Shown: in pieces, positions 28,001 through 36,280 of the stretch
How positions within the stretch are numbered: position 1 is the stretch's first letter
Layout: each line of letters begins with the position of its first letter
NCBI GenBank assembly: GCA_028714855.1
Contig: JAQTLP010000008.1
Span: forward strand, 1-64,000
DNA from: Phycisphaerae bacterium
Lineage (GTDB): Bacteria > Planctomycetota > Phycisphaerae > Sedimentisphaerales > Anaerobacaceae
Direction: 5' to 3'
Length of the DNA: 64,000 nucleotides
Program-made: the position numbers and the translations under genes
The notes under the pieces: generated by a model
Told to the model about the DNA's origin: nothing
The model's input: only the letters and a program-made list of their open reading frames with translations
Database searches by the model: none

Positions 28001-30627
28001 TTCCCGCTGTTGTTGTATATCAAGTTATTTTTGATGGCTGGAGTCGTCTGTTGAGAAATCGGCCCGTAATATATTCCATGGCTATCACCAGAGCTCGAAC
28101 CGGAGGTCCTATTGTTCCGAATTATGCTATTTGCAACAATAGCGGATGAAAATGCTGTGTTGTATACGCCGCAGCCTTTATTGCCCTCGATAGTGCAGTT
28201 GTTCACTGCAAGGTCGGATTGATTACAGTATATTCCAGTTTTCTGGTTATCTTTTATAAGGCTGTTAATTACGTTCGGCTCTGAGCCAAGAGAATATATT
28301 CCATAGGAGCGATTGTTTTGAATGTTACAGTCTGTAATAGTTGGCGAGGACTGGTTTTTACAATGTATGCCGTAAGTATTGCCTCCCGTGATATTATTGT
28401 GTCGGATAATTGGTGAGGAACCGTCAATCAGAACATTTGCACTAGTGCTCCTGGTTATTGTAAAACCATCAACAATAGTTGTTTCGCTGACGTTTGAAGC
28501 CGTCACCAGGTATAACACGTTGCTATCATCTATATGGCCGTCCAGGGTGGTTGGGTTTGTGAGCCAGTTGCGTTGGCTGCGGGTTGTTTCTGTGCCGGCA
28601 AATCCGCCGTACAACCCTGCGCCGTCGATTAGTTCAAATGTCGCCTCGTCATCGTCAGGGTTTGAAGTCGGCTTGTATGTTTCCTTAGCTACCCAGATTT
28701 CATTACAGCCGGAGATGCGAAAGGCATTGAGAGCGTCCCGCAGCTCCAGGTAAGCGTTTTCCCATGACATACCCGTTTTAGGCCAGGAAGGAGAATGCTT
28801 GTTGACATAGACAATATCAGGTTTCCATGAGTTTACATTCGTAATCTCAACAGCGCTGGTAAGCCGAATCTCACTGGCCTCGACAACACAAGTATTGGTG
28901 ATAGTACCGAGGGGTTTGGCGAGCTCGTTCACCTTGACTGTGAGCGTAATGAAATTAAAATCATTCCCGGGCAGCAACGTCCCGATGTGCCAGGTAACGG
29001 TGTGTGTGAGGGGGTCATAAACACTGTTGGAGCCGGAGGCGGAGATAAACTCAAGCTCAACCGGAAGATAATCAATGATATTCACATCGCTGACGATACC
29101 GAGGCAGGGTTCGGTAACCGGATTGCGGTAACTAATAGTATAAATTATATCATCGCCTGGTAGGACTGAACTCCCGTCAGTGACATTATCGGCTTTGGTC
29201 AGGTCAAGGGCCGGAACCGCAGTGATTGCCTTATAAAGATTCAGCCGGCCGCCTGTAACACATTTGCCGTTCAGGGCCTGTATAGGGTCAACTGTATTGA
29301 GAATAATATCTCTTACCTGCAGATAGTTCAATGACTGGTTTCTCGACCAGATAAGTGCGCAGGCACCGGCCACATATGGGGTTGCCATTGATGTGCCATC
29401 CCATGACTCGTAATCACCTCCCGGCACACAACTCAAGATATCACTGCCAGGAGCACCAAGGTCGACCGAAGTTGCACCATAGTGAGAACCGGACCAAATG
29501 CCGTCATTATGGTTCGTTGCCAACACAGCTATGATGTTATCCAAATCATAACTTGCCGGATAGATTGGGCGTATATCGTTATTCAGACTGGAAAAATTAG
29601 CTTGGTTTTGAGCACAAGCTACAAAAAGCACGCCTGCCTCTCCCGCAACACAAATCTTATCCATTAGTGACTGACTATAATCTTGAGTTCCCCATGAGGC
29701 GTTTAATACCTGTGCCCCATTGTCAACTGCGTAATCTATTGCCTTGCATGCATTGGAGACAAATGCTTCCCAAGTATAAGGCGCTGTATCGATGTTCAGC
29801 GCCATTATCTTCACGTTCCAGCAGACACCTGTTATGCCTTCTTCGTTGTTGCCGACGGCTCCCACTATTCCTGCGCAATGTGTGCCATGGGGTTCGTAGT
29901 CCATAGGGTCGTTGTTATTAGGGTCGAAGTTCCAACCACGTATGTCATCTATGTAACCATTATCGTCGTCGTCAATACCGTTATCGGGAACCTCGCCTGT
30001 ATTGATCCATATATTGTCTGCAAGGTCAGGATGTGTATAGTCAACACCTGAGTCGATGACCGCCACGATAATATCACTGTGGGTGGATATGTCCCATGCC
30101 TCTGGAGCATCAATATCGGCATCAGATGTTCCGCCGGACTGGCCTATATTATGCAACCCCCAAAGGTCATTAAAACTGGTATCGTTTGGAAATGTTGACC
30201 CGAATGTGATTTTATAATCGGGTTCTGCATATAAAATCCCACCTTTTTTGTTGAATTTCTTAAGTGCCTCTTCTACTGTCATCCCTGCTGGCAGTTCTAC
30301 TAAGCTCAGGCCAGGAACCATATCAAAACTGTGTTTCTCCTTAGCTCCTCCAAGAGAATCCAATATCCGCTTTTTCTCCCCAACGCTCATTCCTGATAGC
30401 TTTCCTTTAATTTCTCGTGGTTCAAAACGTACAAGCAGCCGGCCCTCTTTGTAAGATGCGCCGGGTTGTACCTTCGTGAAATCGTGACCGGCTGGCGGTG
30501 CAGCTATTTTCCCATTTCTTAGGGCTTCTTCGCCGATGGCTTTTACGTTACGCACCTTTGCATCGGCAAAAGAAGCTGCCGCAAACAAAACTGCCATAAT
30601 TCCAACAATAATTTTTCGCGTCAACAT
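25093..30627 (-). CDS. Giant secreted subtilase with beta-helix and three LamG modules
   Basis: A 1844-residue exported S8 serine protease. The ATG at 30627 follows AAAAGGAGGC; the frame open to 30684 is not used. A signal peptide (1-22) leads to a propeptide (about 45-140, GRLLVRFEP...YAEPDY). The protease domain (about 150-470) has the triad Asp192 (IDSGVDYTHP), His247 (PHGTHCAG) and Ser413 (GTSMATP), with Asn341 as oxyanion residue. A DUF11-like domain (about 475-600) and a beta-helix region (about 615-960, DUF1565-like opening) follow. Then come two near-duplicate LamG plus fibronectin-III-like units and a third LamG at the C terminus. It is probably a degradative or surface-bound exoenzyme; T2SS export is an inference. 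Confidence 0.88.
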   Translation of the reverse strand: MLTRKIIVGIMAVLFAAASFADAKVRNVKAIGEEALRNGKIAAPPAGHDFTKVQPGASYKEGRLLVRFEPREIKGKLSGMSVGEKKRILDSLGGAKEKHSFDMVPGLSLVELPAGMTVEEALKKFNKKGGILYAEPDYKITFGSTFPNDTSFNDLWGLHNIGQSGGTSDADIDAPEAWDISTHSDIIVAVIDSGVDYTHPDLADNIWINTGEVPDNGIDDDDNGYIDDIRGWNFDPNNNDPMDYEPHGTHCAGIVGAVGNNEEGITGVCWNVKIMALNIDTAPYTWEAFVSNACKAIDYAVDNGAQVLNASWGTQDYSQSLMDKICVAGEAGVLFVACAQNQANFSSLNNDIRPIYPASYDLDNIIAVLATNHNDGIWSGSHYGATSVDLGAPGSDILSCVPGGDYESWDGTSMATPYVAGACALIWSRNQSLNYLQVRDIILNTVDPIQALNGKCVTGGRLNLYKAITAVPALDLTKADNVTDGSSVLPGDDIIYTISYRNPVTEPCLGIVSDVNIIDYLPVELEFISASGSNSVYDPLTHTVTWHIGTLLPGNDFNFITLTVKVNELAKPLGTITNTCVVEASEIRLTSAVEITNVNSWKPDIVYVNKHSPSWPKTGMSWENAYLELRDALNAFRISGCNEIWVAKETYKPTSNPDDDEATFELIDGAGLYGGFAGTETTRSQRNWLTNPTTLDGHIDDSNVLYLVTASNVSETTIVDGFTITRSTSANVLIDGSSPIIRHNNITGGNTYGIHCKNQSSPTITDCNIQNNRSYGIYSLGSEPNVINSLIKDNQKTGIYCNQSDLAVNNCTIEGNKGCGVYNTAFSSAIVANSIIRNNRTSGSSSGDSHGIYYGPISQQTTPAIKNNLIYNNSGNGIMIDDVDAQVTILNNTITKNTSGGITHTSPHSISHEITNCIVWGNSSAQLYAYTPGPFDVTYSCIQGSSLYPGEHNIKDDPCFVDYANNDYHLSINLDSPCIDIGNNSVATWPYDIDQQPRVMGGQVDIGADEAFEEDITEPIPDNWWKFDDGSGTNADDSAGNNDGTLINMEPATDWVTGQIVGALDFDGVDDYVDVPSFTVDTNNGTISLWFKTSADFSGNYGSQGYLISQDSKYVGYLTVEGNGTVPYKIVGETNTQDDYFVTADDAAPAGVWNHVVVSFYEKVAKTYLNGELIQTEPVTDSSLTLTRIGGRTSEFFNGQIDDVRFYDKALNVEEIEQIYWVGRGLKAYCPNPGDGARGVDPNTELSWSPNRYAISHDVYFGTDYDDVNDADTSSTTVYKGNYDISTFDPCEVGLNAGVTYYWRIDEGYPEPVVKGDVWSFKISGVEPNLVRLWELNGNADDSANGYDGTVYGATWTTGQIGDALSFDGSDDYMTIPSYTVSTNKGTISFWFKTSADFSSNYGGQGFLISKDSQYVGYLTLEEEGTGYYGIVGETDSQDDYFVIAHDVAPEDNWNHIAVSFDNKQATTYLNGAIIDDSRSVTNSYLTLTRIGGVSTVYFNGQIDDVRFYDKALSEVEVGQIYQEDSSQGVFSLCYQGDENKKASNPNPADEATGVGVNSDLSWTAGEEAQTHDVYFGDTNQPAFVCNQTGTTFNPGILSYGTTYYWRIDESNGVDTTTGDIWSFTTVAGPNPNRWWKLDECNGVTAYDCVGDDDGTFNGDDPCWVTGKFNGAVDFDGVTDYFSVSSLNSLFNNSSVFTIAGWFNTDQSTGMQTIVGQWSQHSGDYYGWQVLVENNKVVAKFGGDVAPMTEITGTINVSSGWHHFVLVNNGSSNAILYVDGEPDGTAGSKYMDIYDTKFRIGDGSYGSGTLEGGPFNGMIDNVMIFNRVLSAEEVKQLYDEGTEE

Positions 30628-30785
30628 TTTCTGCCTCCTTTTAAAAATGTGTAAATGTAAACTCCTCCTGTGCCTGCGCAGCACAAGACCCTGTCTTATT
30701 GTCCTTTAGCGAAATGTTCACCCTCGCTGCTGCAATCATCATCTCTTTCCTGTTTACTTCTGTCCTTGTATATCGCGATGATTGA

Positions 30786-30814
30786 TATAAACTATTCTTT
30801 TTCCATCAGGTCAA
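30786..30814 (-). promoter_or_regulatory. Promoter for the subtilase gene
   Basis: On the minus strand TTGACC (30814-30809), a 17-base spacer and TTTATA (30791-30786). The leader would be about 150 bases, long enough to hold regulation, but no known riboswitch was recognised. The rest of the 500-base gap up to 31129 holds A/T runs and the 21-bp repeat at 31020-31071. Confidence 0.5.
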
Positions 30815-31019
30815 GAAAGAAAAATGAAAAATATAAAAAAATGTCAAATTTTTTTTTCAAGTGTCCCCGTCCCCAAGAAAGTTGTCCCTTTGGCTGTAAA
30901 TTGGGGAATTTAGTTCGTGGCAGAAGGTGTTAATTTGGTTAACCTATACCCGGTTTTCTTTTTTTACTCATTTACTCATCACCCCATCTGCTCATCCACT
31001 TTTTGCCTCACTTTGCAGC

Positions 31020-31071
31020 AATTTCACGTACATTTGTACCAATTTCGCGTACATTTTTACCAATTTGTACC
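31020..31071. repeat. 21-bp tandem repeat, about 2.5 copies
   Basis: Units start at 31020 and 31041 and a half unit starts at 31062. Each has the form AATTTC[A/G]CGTACATTT, then [G/T]TACC. The unit ends are nearly identical ([G/T]TACCAATTT), and the unit contains the palindrome GTAC twice. It lies downstream of maf and upstream of the subtilase leader. Function unknown. Confidence 0.75.
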
Positions 31072-31129
31072 ACTTTTTCACACATTTTACCCTTACCTAA
31101 AACCCCCATCTTGTCTATTTTGCCAGAAA

Positions 31130-31705
31130 CTAACGACCAAATTGTTCCATCATCCACCCCAAAAGTTCCATCGGCAGCCCCATCACATTCGTAAAACTCC
31201 CCTCTATTCGCTCGATAAACGCGTCCCCGCCCTCCTGAATCCCATACGCCCCCGCCTTTCCCTCCCACGAGCCGCCCTTAATATGCCCCGCTATCTCCTT
31301 ATCTGTCAAGGGCTTAGGATAAACAGTCGTCGTATCGCTTTCAACAACCTCCACGCCGTCAGATGCCCTGACAATCGCAACACCTGTTATGACCTTATGC
31401 GGTCCGCTAAATAGTTTTCTGACAATGACTTCCGCCTCTTTTTCATCAGCGGGCTTGCCGATTATTTCCCCCTGAAAATCCACAACCGTGTCCGCCCCGA
31501 CAACCAAACTCTCCGGAAACTTCTCGCCTACATTTTTTGCTTTTGCTAAAGCCAGTTGTTCAGCATACTTACAACTCTCTGTCCCCTCAAACTCCGACTC
31601 ATCAATCTCCGGCGGAACAACCCTAAATTTATAGCCGGCTTCGGCTAACAACTGTTTTCGCCTCGGTGAAGCCGATGCTAAAATGAACGATACTGGATGC
31701 CGCAT
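31130..31705 (-). CDS. maf: Maf-family nucleotide pyrophosphatase
   Basis: A Maf/HAM1-like house-cleaning enzyme of 191 residues that hydrolyses non-canonical or pyrimidine nucleoside triphosphates (dTTP/UTP type or 7-methyl-GTP type). The ATG at 31705 follows GGAGGGG; the GTG twelve bases upstream is part of that ribosome binding site. The N-terminal signature ASASPRRKQLL and the central VVGADTVVDFQG, which includes the catalytic Asp, are clear. It is the last gene of a four-gene minus-strand operon, 15 bases after the DUF1570 gene. The exact nucleotide preference cannot be assigned by eye. Confidence 0.92.
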   Translation of the reverse strand: MRHPVSFILASASPRRKQLLAEAGYKFRVVPPEIDESEFEGTESCKYAEQLALAKAKNVGEKFPESLVVGADTVVDFQGEIIGKPADEKEAEVIVRKLFSGPHKVITGVAIVRASDGVEVVESDTTTVYPKPLTDKEIAGHIKGGSWEGKAGAYGIQEGGDAFIERIEGSFTNVMGLPMELLGWMMEQFGR

Positions 31706-31720
31706 TTTCCCCTCCACGCG

Positions 31721-32770
31721 TTATTTTTGGAAGTGCACGTGGTAAACTATCTTCCTGCAAAACAATTGATACTCTTTGTCGATTTGGTCTAAATCATCGC
31801 TTATATAATACTCGAACAGCCTTGTGCCGATGACACGGTTCCACCAGACAGTCTGCGGGATGTTTCTGTCCTCCGCGATTTTTTTGCCCCCTTCTTCAAA
31901 CGGCCATTTGCCCTCCAGGCCGTCTTCGAGCAGCCGATGATATTTGCCGAGCCGTTTTCCATACCCATCTTCCCGCAAAAACCGCACCAGCGCATATGAC
32001 TGGCTGTAAAAAGCCATCACCTTATCGTCACCGGCGACAAGCGCTTCGCCGGGATTCATAGCTATCAGTTCCCGCAGCGGTATCATCTGGTTTTTTATAA
32101 TCGCTATTTTCAATGAACCTAATCGGCTCAAATTTTGAACCGGCTCAAAATTAAAAAAGCCCCGTTCAAACCTGCTGGTCTCAAAGAGCATTGCGATACC
32201 TTCGTCAAGCCAGCTCGGAAGACGGAACTTAAAATGCTTCTTGTTGAACTGATGCCAGCCCTCATGGCCAAGTGCGGAAAAAGTCCGCTCTCTGCCGATA
32301 TTATACGCCACGCAGGCGTCATTCAGATAATACGCACCAGATTTTATTTTGCAGTACAGCGGCGCCTGCGGACCGGTGAAGGCCTTCGTAAAATCTTCCC
32401 ACTGTTTGCGCTCGCCAAAAAGATAGATGGTAAACTTGGTCTTCGTCTCAACCGGCTCAGGCAGCTGGCCGTTATAGCCGCGATACGCCGATTCCATAAA
32501 CCCCGGAACCTGCGTAAGCATCAAAGGTTCCAGAAGCGTGGTAAAAACTTCATAATGAGCGGTAGTAAGTTTCAGTCCCGGTCCGTATTCATTTTGCCAA
32601 ACCTCAACGGATTCCATCGTCGGCAAACGCTGCTTGTGTAAATACTCAATCATCCCGGCAGGTGTATCTATTCGCTGAATTTTGGAACTGTCAGTTTTAG
32701 CCCAACTTTCAAGACAGCCGACAACAAAAACAACCCCCACTATGCAAATCAGCACCACTTTCCTCGTCAT
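31721..32770 (-). CDS. DUF1570-like zinc-metalloprotease-type lipoprotein
   Basis: A 349-residue protein that starts with a lipoprotein signal (lipobox VVGC, Cys19). HEGWH at 169-173 is a classic HExxH zinc motif. WLDEGIA about 20 residues later supplies a third acidic ligand (Glu190), as in gluzincin-type peptidases. The layout agrees with the DUF1570 family, found in planctomycetes and other bacteria, for which no substrate is established to my knowledge. Peptidase activity is therefore inferred from the motif alone. It lies between amrA (17 bases) and maf (15 bases) in one operon. Confidence 0.7.
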   Translation of the reverse strand: MTRKVVLICIVGVVFVVGCLESWAKTDSSKIQRIDTPAGMIEYLHKQRLPTMESVEVWQNEYGPGLKLTTAHYEVFTTLLEPLMLTQVPGFMESAYRGYNGQLPEPVETKTKFTIYLFGERKQWEDFTKAFTGPQAPLYCKIKSGAYYLNDACVAYNIGRERTFSALGHEGWHQFNKKHFKFRLPSWLDEGIAMLFETSRFERGFFNFEPVQNLSRLGSLKIAIIKNQMIPLRELIAMNPGEALVAGDDKVMAFYSQSYALVRFLREDGYGKRLGKYHRLLEDGLEGKWPFEEGGKKIAEDRNIPQTVWWNRVIGTRLFEYYISDDLDQIDKEYQLFCRKIVYHVHFQK

Positions 32771-32787
32771 AATCAGGTCTCTTCTCC

Positions 32788-33348
32788 TCAGATTTTCTCG
32801 AACTCTGCCCCGAACACATCAGCAGTAAATAGATAAACCTCTGTTTCAGGCTCTTTCCACGCATCGGCGGGCAGACCCGCCTTATGTGTACAACAATACG
32901 ATAGAAATTGCTTTTTGTTCCAGCCGGTTTCGGTCGCAACCTGAGGCAGAAAGCAGCCCGAAGTACATCCTCTTTTGATATAGATGCCGTCAACTCCGAG
33001 ACGCAGACTCAACGGGTCATCCGTTTTTTGCAGCGGCGAGAGCACCGAGATTTCAACATCAAGCTGTTCCAATTCATCGGCGGTAATGGGGTCAGAAAAA
33101 AAACGCGGGTCGCCGGTCGCCGATGCCCTTGCCATTTCAACCACCAACTCAATCAAAGGCCTGTCAGAGGTAAATTGCCCGATACAGCCCCGCAGCTGCT
33201 CCCCGTTTTTCAACGTTACAAAACAGCCACAAGGGGCATTGAGTTCGGCATCGTCCGATTTTGGTTTTGGCACCGCCCCGCCGGTTAATATGGCCTTTAC
33301 CGCGTCGCAGGCGGTTTTAAGAAGCGTTTGTTTCTGTGCATCGTTCAC
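32788..33348 (-). CDS. amrA: AMMECR1-domain protein (AmmeMemoRadiSam protein A)
   Basis: A 186-residue AMMECR1-domain protein. The most conserved family block, LRGCIGQF, is present (around residue 53), followed by ARASATGDPRF and the late LPQVATETGWNKKQFL. In bacteria AmrA is usually encoded with a Memo-like protein and a radical SAM enzyme, a system whose chemistry is still poorly defined. Neither partner is in this window, so the gene stands apart from its usual set. It starts three bases after the VTT gene stop. The cysteine pair in GCTSGCFLP is noteworthy. Confidence 0.85.
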   Translation of the reverse strand: MNDAQKQTLLKTACDAVKAILTGGAVPKPKSDDAELNAPCGCFVTLKNGEQLRGCIGQFTSDRPLIELVVEMARASATGDPRFFSDPITADELEQLDVEISVLSPLQKTDDPLSLRLGVDGIYIKRGCTSGCFLPQVATETGWNKKQFLSYCCTHKAGLPADAWKEPETEVYLFTADVFGAEFEKI

Positions 33349-33351
33349 TTT

Positions 33352-34077
33352 TCAGCCCATAAATATATGGCCAAGTTTTTTCATTACATAGGCAAGCAGT
33401 GCAAGCAGCATGATAACAACAACGGTTGCGATGTTGAAATACTTTTCTATCAGGCGACGCGCCCTTTCCCCGAGGAAATAGAAAAGAACACCTTCAGAGC
33501 CAAACCTCATAGTGCGAAAAACGATGCTGATGAGAATAAATTTCACTATGGAAACACCAGCCATACCGCCCAGCCAGCTAAAAAGCATATATGGCACGGG
33601 CGTGAGAGCGGCGATTGCAATGGCCCAAAAATCGTATTTCTGATAAAGCTCCAGCGCGAGCCTGGCAAGGTTTCCCAAATCTATATGAAGCAGTCCGAAG
33701 GTAACACGGGTGAAAAAAGGCGTGAGCCATTCACAGAACTGGATGACCCTCTCGCCGCCGATTGCAAGCCCGAGGGCAAATGCTATCGTGCCGCCGATTA
33801 TGGAGACAATTGAGCAGAGAAACCCATACCTTAACGCGTGCTTCGGCTTTCCGAGACAAAGCCCAACGACCATTATATCGGCTGGTATCGGTACGCAGAT
33901 CGGCTCGGTTATCGCCAGTATAATCAATGCCAGCACGCCGTAGCGTGTATCCGCCCAGTGAACAACCCAGTTATATAAGTGCTTGTGCCAGTGCCACCAC
34001 GCAACAGGTTTGCTTTGATTCGGCTGCTCTTTAATATCATTCATTCTGTCTTCGGCTGCAATTTTTGCAACAAGCAT
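33352..34077 (-). CDS. VTT/DedA-superfamily membrane protein (YqaA-like)
   Basis: A 241-residue integral membrane protein of the VTT (SNARE-associated/DedA) superfamily. There are about five hydrophobic segments, and the family motif is visible as E-PIC-VPIPADIMVVGLCLG near residues 59-77 and TPVPYMLFSWLGGMAGV near 160. DedA-superfamily proteins take part in lipid-carrier recycling or envelope homeostasis; the YqaA branch is not well characterised. Met12 (MNDIKEQP) is an alternative start; neither start has a strong ribosome binding site. It heads the operon VTT, amrA, DUF1570, maf and is divergent from ispE. Confidence 0.78.
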   Translation of the reverse strand: MLVAKIAAEDRMNDIKEQPNQSKPVAWWHWHKHLYNWVVHWADTRYGVLALIILAITEPICVPIPADIMVVGLCLGKPKHALRYGFLCSIVSIIGGTIAFALGLAIGGERVIQFCEWLTPFFTRVTFGLLHIDLGNLARLALELYQKYDFWAIAIAALTPVPYMLFSWLGGMAGVSIVKFILISIVFRTMRFGSEGVLFYFLGERARRLIEKYFNIATVVVIMLLALLAYVMKKLGHIFMG

Positions 34078-34090
34078 AAGAATAACCTGC

Positions 34091-34096
34091 TATAAT
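34091..34096 (+). promoter_or_regulatory. -10 element almost abutting the ispE start
   Basis: A perfect TATAAT ends 11 bases before the ispE ATG. The only -35-like hexamer is TTGCAA at 34065-34070 with a long 20-base spacer. If used, transcription would begin near 34103, leaving about five bases of leader. Confidence 0.4.
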
Positions 34097-34107
34097 GTCA
34101 ACCAATT

Positions 34108-35010
34108 ATGCTGAATAGAGACCAATTTGACACCATCGGCAACGGCTTATTAGTCCGAGCACCGGCGAAAATCAATCTTTCACTACTGATAGCCGGTAAA
34201 CGGCCGGACGGCTTCCACGAAATAGAAACCATAATGGCTAAGGTCAACTTCTATGACGAAATCCTTATCCAGCAAGGCCGAAAAACCGGCATCGAACTCA
34301 CCTGCACCGGCCCCCAATGGGCTCCCGAGGGAGAAGAAAACCTCGTCCACAAAGCCGCCAAAATGCTGCTTGAAAGTTGCGGCCAAAATGCCGACATCAA
34401 AATCTCCCTGACAAAAAATATCCCTGCAGGCTCAGGACTTGGCTCCGCCAGCAGTGATGCGGCGGCAACCCTTTTAGGCATAAACAGATACCTCGATTTG
34501 CAAATTCCCGCCGCCGAACTTGCCAAACTCGCCGCCCAATTAGGCAGCGATGTGGCCTTCTTTTTGGATGGGCCATTGGCATTTTGTACCGGAAAAGGCG
34601 AAAAAATTAAAAAATTAGACGAAAATTTCAATTTCCTGGCCCTGGTGGTACTTCCTGACGTAAGTGCTTTTACGAAAGAGGTTTACGCTAATTATACGCA
34701 TAATCCGGCCATCTATAACGAGCTCCATACCGAAATAAAAGCCCTTTTGGGAAAAAACAGGATTGATTTAGTCCAGAAAGTGTGCGCAAATATGCTACAG
34801 ATGAGCTGTTTTAGTTTATACAAAGAACTTGCTGACTTGAAAGCTAAAATAGAATCGTTGGGCGTCAGGCCGCTGTGCCTGAGCGGAAGTGGTTCTGCTA
34901 TGTTTCACATTATCGACAACGGCGACATTGAAAACGGGCGGGCAATCCAAAACACTCTTGAAAAACAAACCGGTTGCAAAAGCGTTATCGTGAGCAACAA
35001 CAACTGGTAA
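34108..35010 (+). CDS. ispE: 4-diphosphocytidyl-2-C-methyl-D-erythritol kinase
   Basis: A GHMP kinase that phosphorylates CDP-methylerythritol in the MEP pathway to isopentenyl diphosphate. The 300-residue length is standard. The APAKINLSL segment with Lys21 is the IspE N-terminal signature. The ATP-binding GHMP loop is [12 protein letters not shown] (106-117), ending in the expected catalytic Asp117. A late [11 protein letters not shown] block completes the family pattern. There is no ribosome binding site, and a -10 box sits just upstream, so the mRNA may be leaderless. spoVG follows 37 bases later on the same strand; the ispE-spoVG order is also seen in other bacteria. Confidence 0.93.
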   Translation: MLNRDQFDTIGNGLLVRAPAKINLSLLIAGKRPDGFHEIETIMAKVNFYDEILIQQGRKTGIELTCTGPQWAPEGEENLVHKAAKMLLESCGQNADIKISLTKNIPAGSGLGSASSDAAATLLGINRYLDLQIPAAELAKLAAQLGSDVAFFLDGPLAFCTGKGEKIKKLDENFNFLALVVLPDVSAFTKEVYANYTHNPAIYNELHTEIKALLGKNRIDLVQKVCANMLQMSCFSLYKELADLKAKIESLGVRPLCLSGSGSAMFHIIDNGDIENGRAIQNTLEKQTGCKSVIVSNNNW

Positions 35011-35047
35011 ACGCGTGGGGATAAGACTTTTAAGCGAGGCAAAGAAT

Positions 35048-35485
35048 ATGCAAATCACTGAAGTCAGAGTCAAACTGGTGGAGAACAAAGATGATAGGTT
35101 AAAAGCTTTTTGCTCAGTAACGATGGACAATGAATTTGTAATCCGCGACATCAAAATCATTGAGGGCACCGGCGGCTATTTCGTAGCTATGCCCTCCCGC
35201 AAAATGAGCGACCACTGTGAGAAATGCGGAGGCAAAAACCATCTCAGGGCCAAATTCTGCAACAATTGCGGAGGGACCCTCTCGGAAAACCGCGCAAAAA
35301 AGGATATCAAAGGCAGAATGAAGCTGCACGCCGACATCGCCCACCCCATCAACGCAGAGTGCAGACGAAAAATCCAGGAAAAAGTTACAGCCGCTTTCGA
35401 AGAAGAACTGGAAAGATCGAAACAGCCGGGTTATAAACCGCAGGAAATGGATGAACCCGATGATGAAGTGCCGGAAGTAATCTAA
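35048..35485 (+). CDS. spoVG: SpoVG-family protein with inserted zinc ribbon
   Basis: The first 57 residues ([10 protein letters not shown]...FVAMPSRK) are a clear SpoVG domain, a small DNA/RNA-binding regulator of septation and gene expression in Firmicutes. Just after the conserved AMPSRK comes a four-cysteine zinc ribbon, CEKC and CNNC, separated by about eleven residues. The normal SpoVG C-terminal helix ([18 protein letters not shown]) follows, so the ribbon is an insertion. The ATG at 35048 has GAGG eight bases upstream; the longer frame to 35015 lacks one. Its role outside spore formers is unknown; nucleic-acid binding is the best guess. Confidence 0.85.
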   Translation: MQITEVRVKLVENKDDRLKAFCSVTMDNEFVIRDIKIIEGTGGYFVAMPSRKMSDHCEKCGGKNHLRAKFCNNCGGTLSENRAKKDIKGRMKLHADIAHPINAECRRKIQEKVTAAFEEELERSKQPGYKPQEMDEPDDEVPEVI

Positions 35486-35509
35486 GTAACTGCTTATGCA
35501 CCTCTGTCT

Positions 35510-35776
35510 TTAGGCGGTAAGGTCTTCGAGAACCTTGTCGAGGGCAACTTCCAGCCGCTCATTAAGGCTGTATTTACCGTTACTTAGCTGCTGGCGGAGG
35601 TCGAGAACTTTCTCTTTGCGGACTTCCGGCAGTGTTGCAATCTTCTTTAACACCTGGCCGATAGGCGTAGTATTGATATTCTCAAGTATCTGCTCCATAA
35701 GCAAATCCTGCTCCGCAACCAGATTTTCCTTGGCAGATTGGTCTTCAAAACTGTTATTATAGTCAAATCTTGGCAT
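35510..35776 (-). CDS. FlgM-like small protein
   Basis: An 88-residue acidic protein. Its C-terminal half (VRKEKVLDLRQQL.NGKY.LNERLEVALDKVLEDL) matches the layout of the conserved C-terminal region of FlgM, the anti-sigma factor that holds sigma-28 until the flagellar hook is finished. No flagellar gene is nearby, so the assignment rests on a short helical pattern and could be wrong. AAGG lies seven bases before the ATG. An inverted repeat, 35798-35831, is just upstream. It converges with spoVG 24 bases away. Confidence 0.55.
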   Translation of the reverse strand: MPRFDYNNSFEDQSAKENLVAEQDLLMEQILENINTTPIGQVLKKIATLPEVRKEKVLDLRQQLSNGKYSLNERLEVALDKVLEDLTA

Positions 35777-35797
35777 TTAATTACCTTATACACTTGT

Positions 35798-35831
35798 TTT
35801 CAGGCGGAAAAATCCATATTTTCGCCTGAAA
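35798..35831. other. Hairpin upstream of the FlgM-like gene
   Basis: TTTCAGGCG (35798-35806) pairs perfectly with CGCCTGAAA (35823-35831), and AAAA/TTTT inside can extend the stem. It lies 22 bases above the FlgM-like start codon on the minus strand. It may be a 5' leader element or the terminator of an unseen transcript. Confidence 0.45.
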
Positions 35832-36007
35832 GCTGATAGCTACTATATGTTGTATGCTCCCGGAATCCCTTCGAGGCATTAACAGCCTTCACAGTATTGG
35901 TATCGACAGAAGGATAAGAAAAACTTTAAAAAAGTTTAGGAGTTACCTAACCGGTTGAAAAGCATAAAGTTATGCTAATTCGAGAAGAAAAGCTGATTAT
36001 TAATATC

Positions 36008-36037
36008 AAAAACCGCGATTTAAAAAAGAGGGTTTTT
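36008..36037 (+). terminator. A/T-armed stem-loop, terminator-like
   Basis: AAAAACC (36008-36014) pairs with GGTTTTT (36031-36037), and the 3' arm is a T run. It has the same form as the element after trpB2. No gene ends just before it on the plus strand, so its purpose is unclear. Confidence 0.3.
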
Positions 36038-36280
36038 TCACATTATCGGGGTGAAACTGGGTAAACTGGGTAACATACAATATATAGTGATAGCCAAAAG
36101 TTAAAATGACCGCTTTTTTATCGGATATTTGAGGATTTAGTCGTTAATCTCTCGTCACTCGGGGTTGGCAAGATGGAAAATTTAGGTAAATAGGGTAAGG
36201 AAAAATAGTGCTAAAACGTGGTAGAAAATGGTAAAAAATGAGATAAATTGCAAAAATATGATGAGTTTATGTGTGGATGG

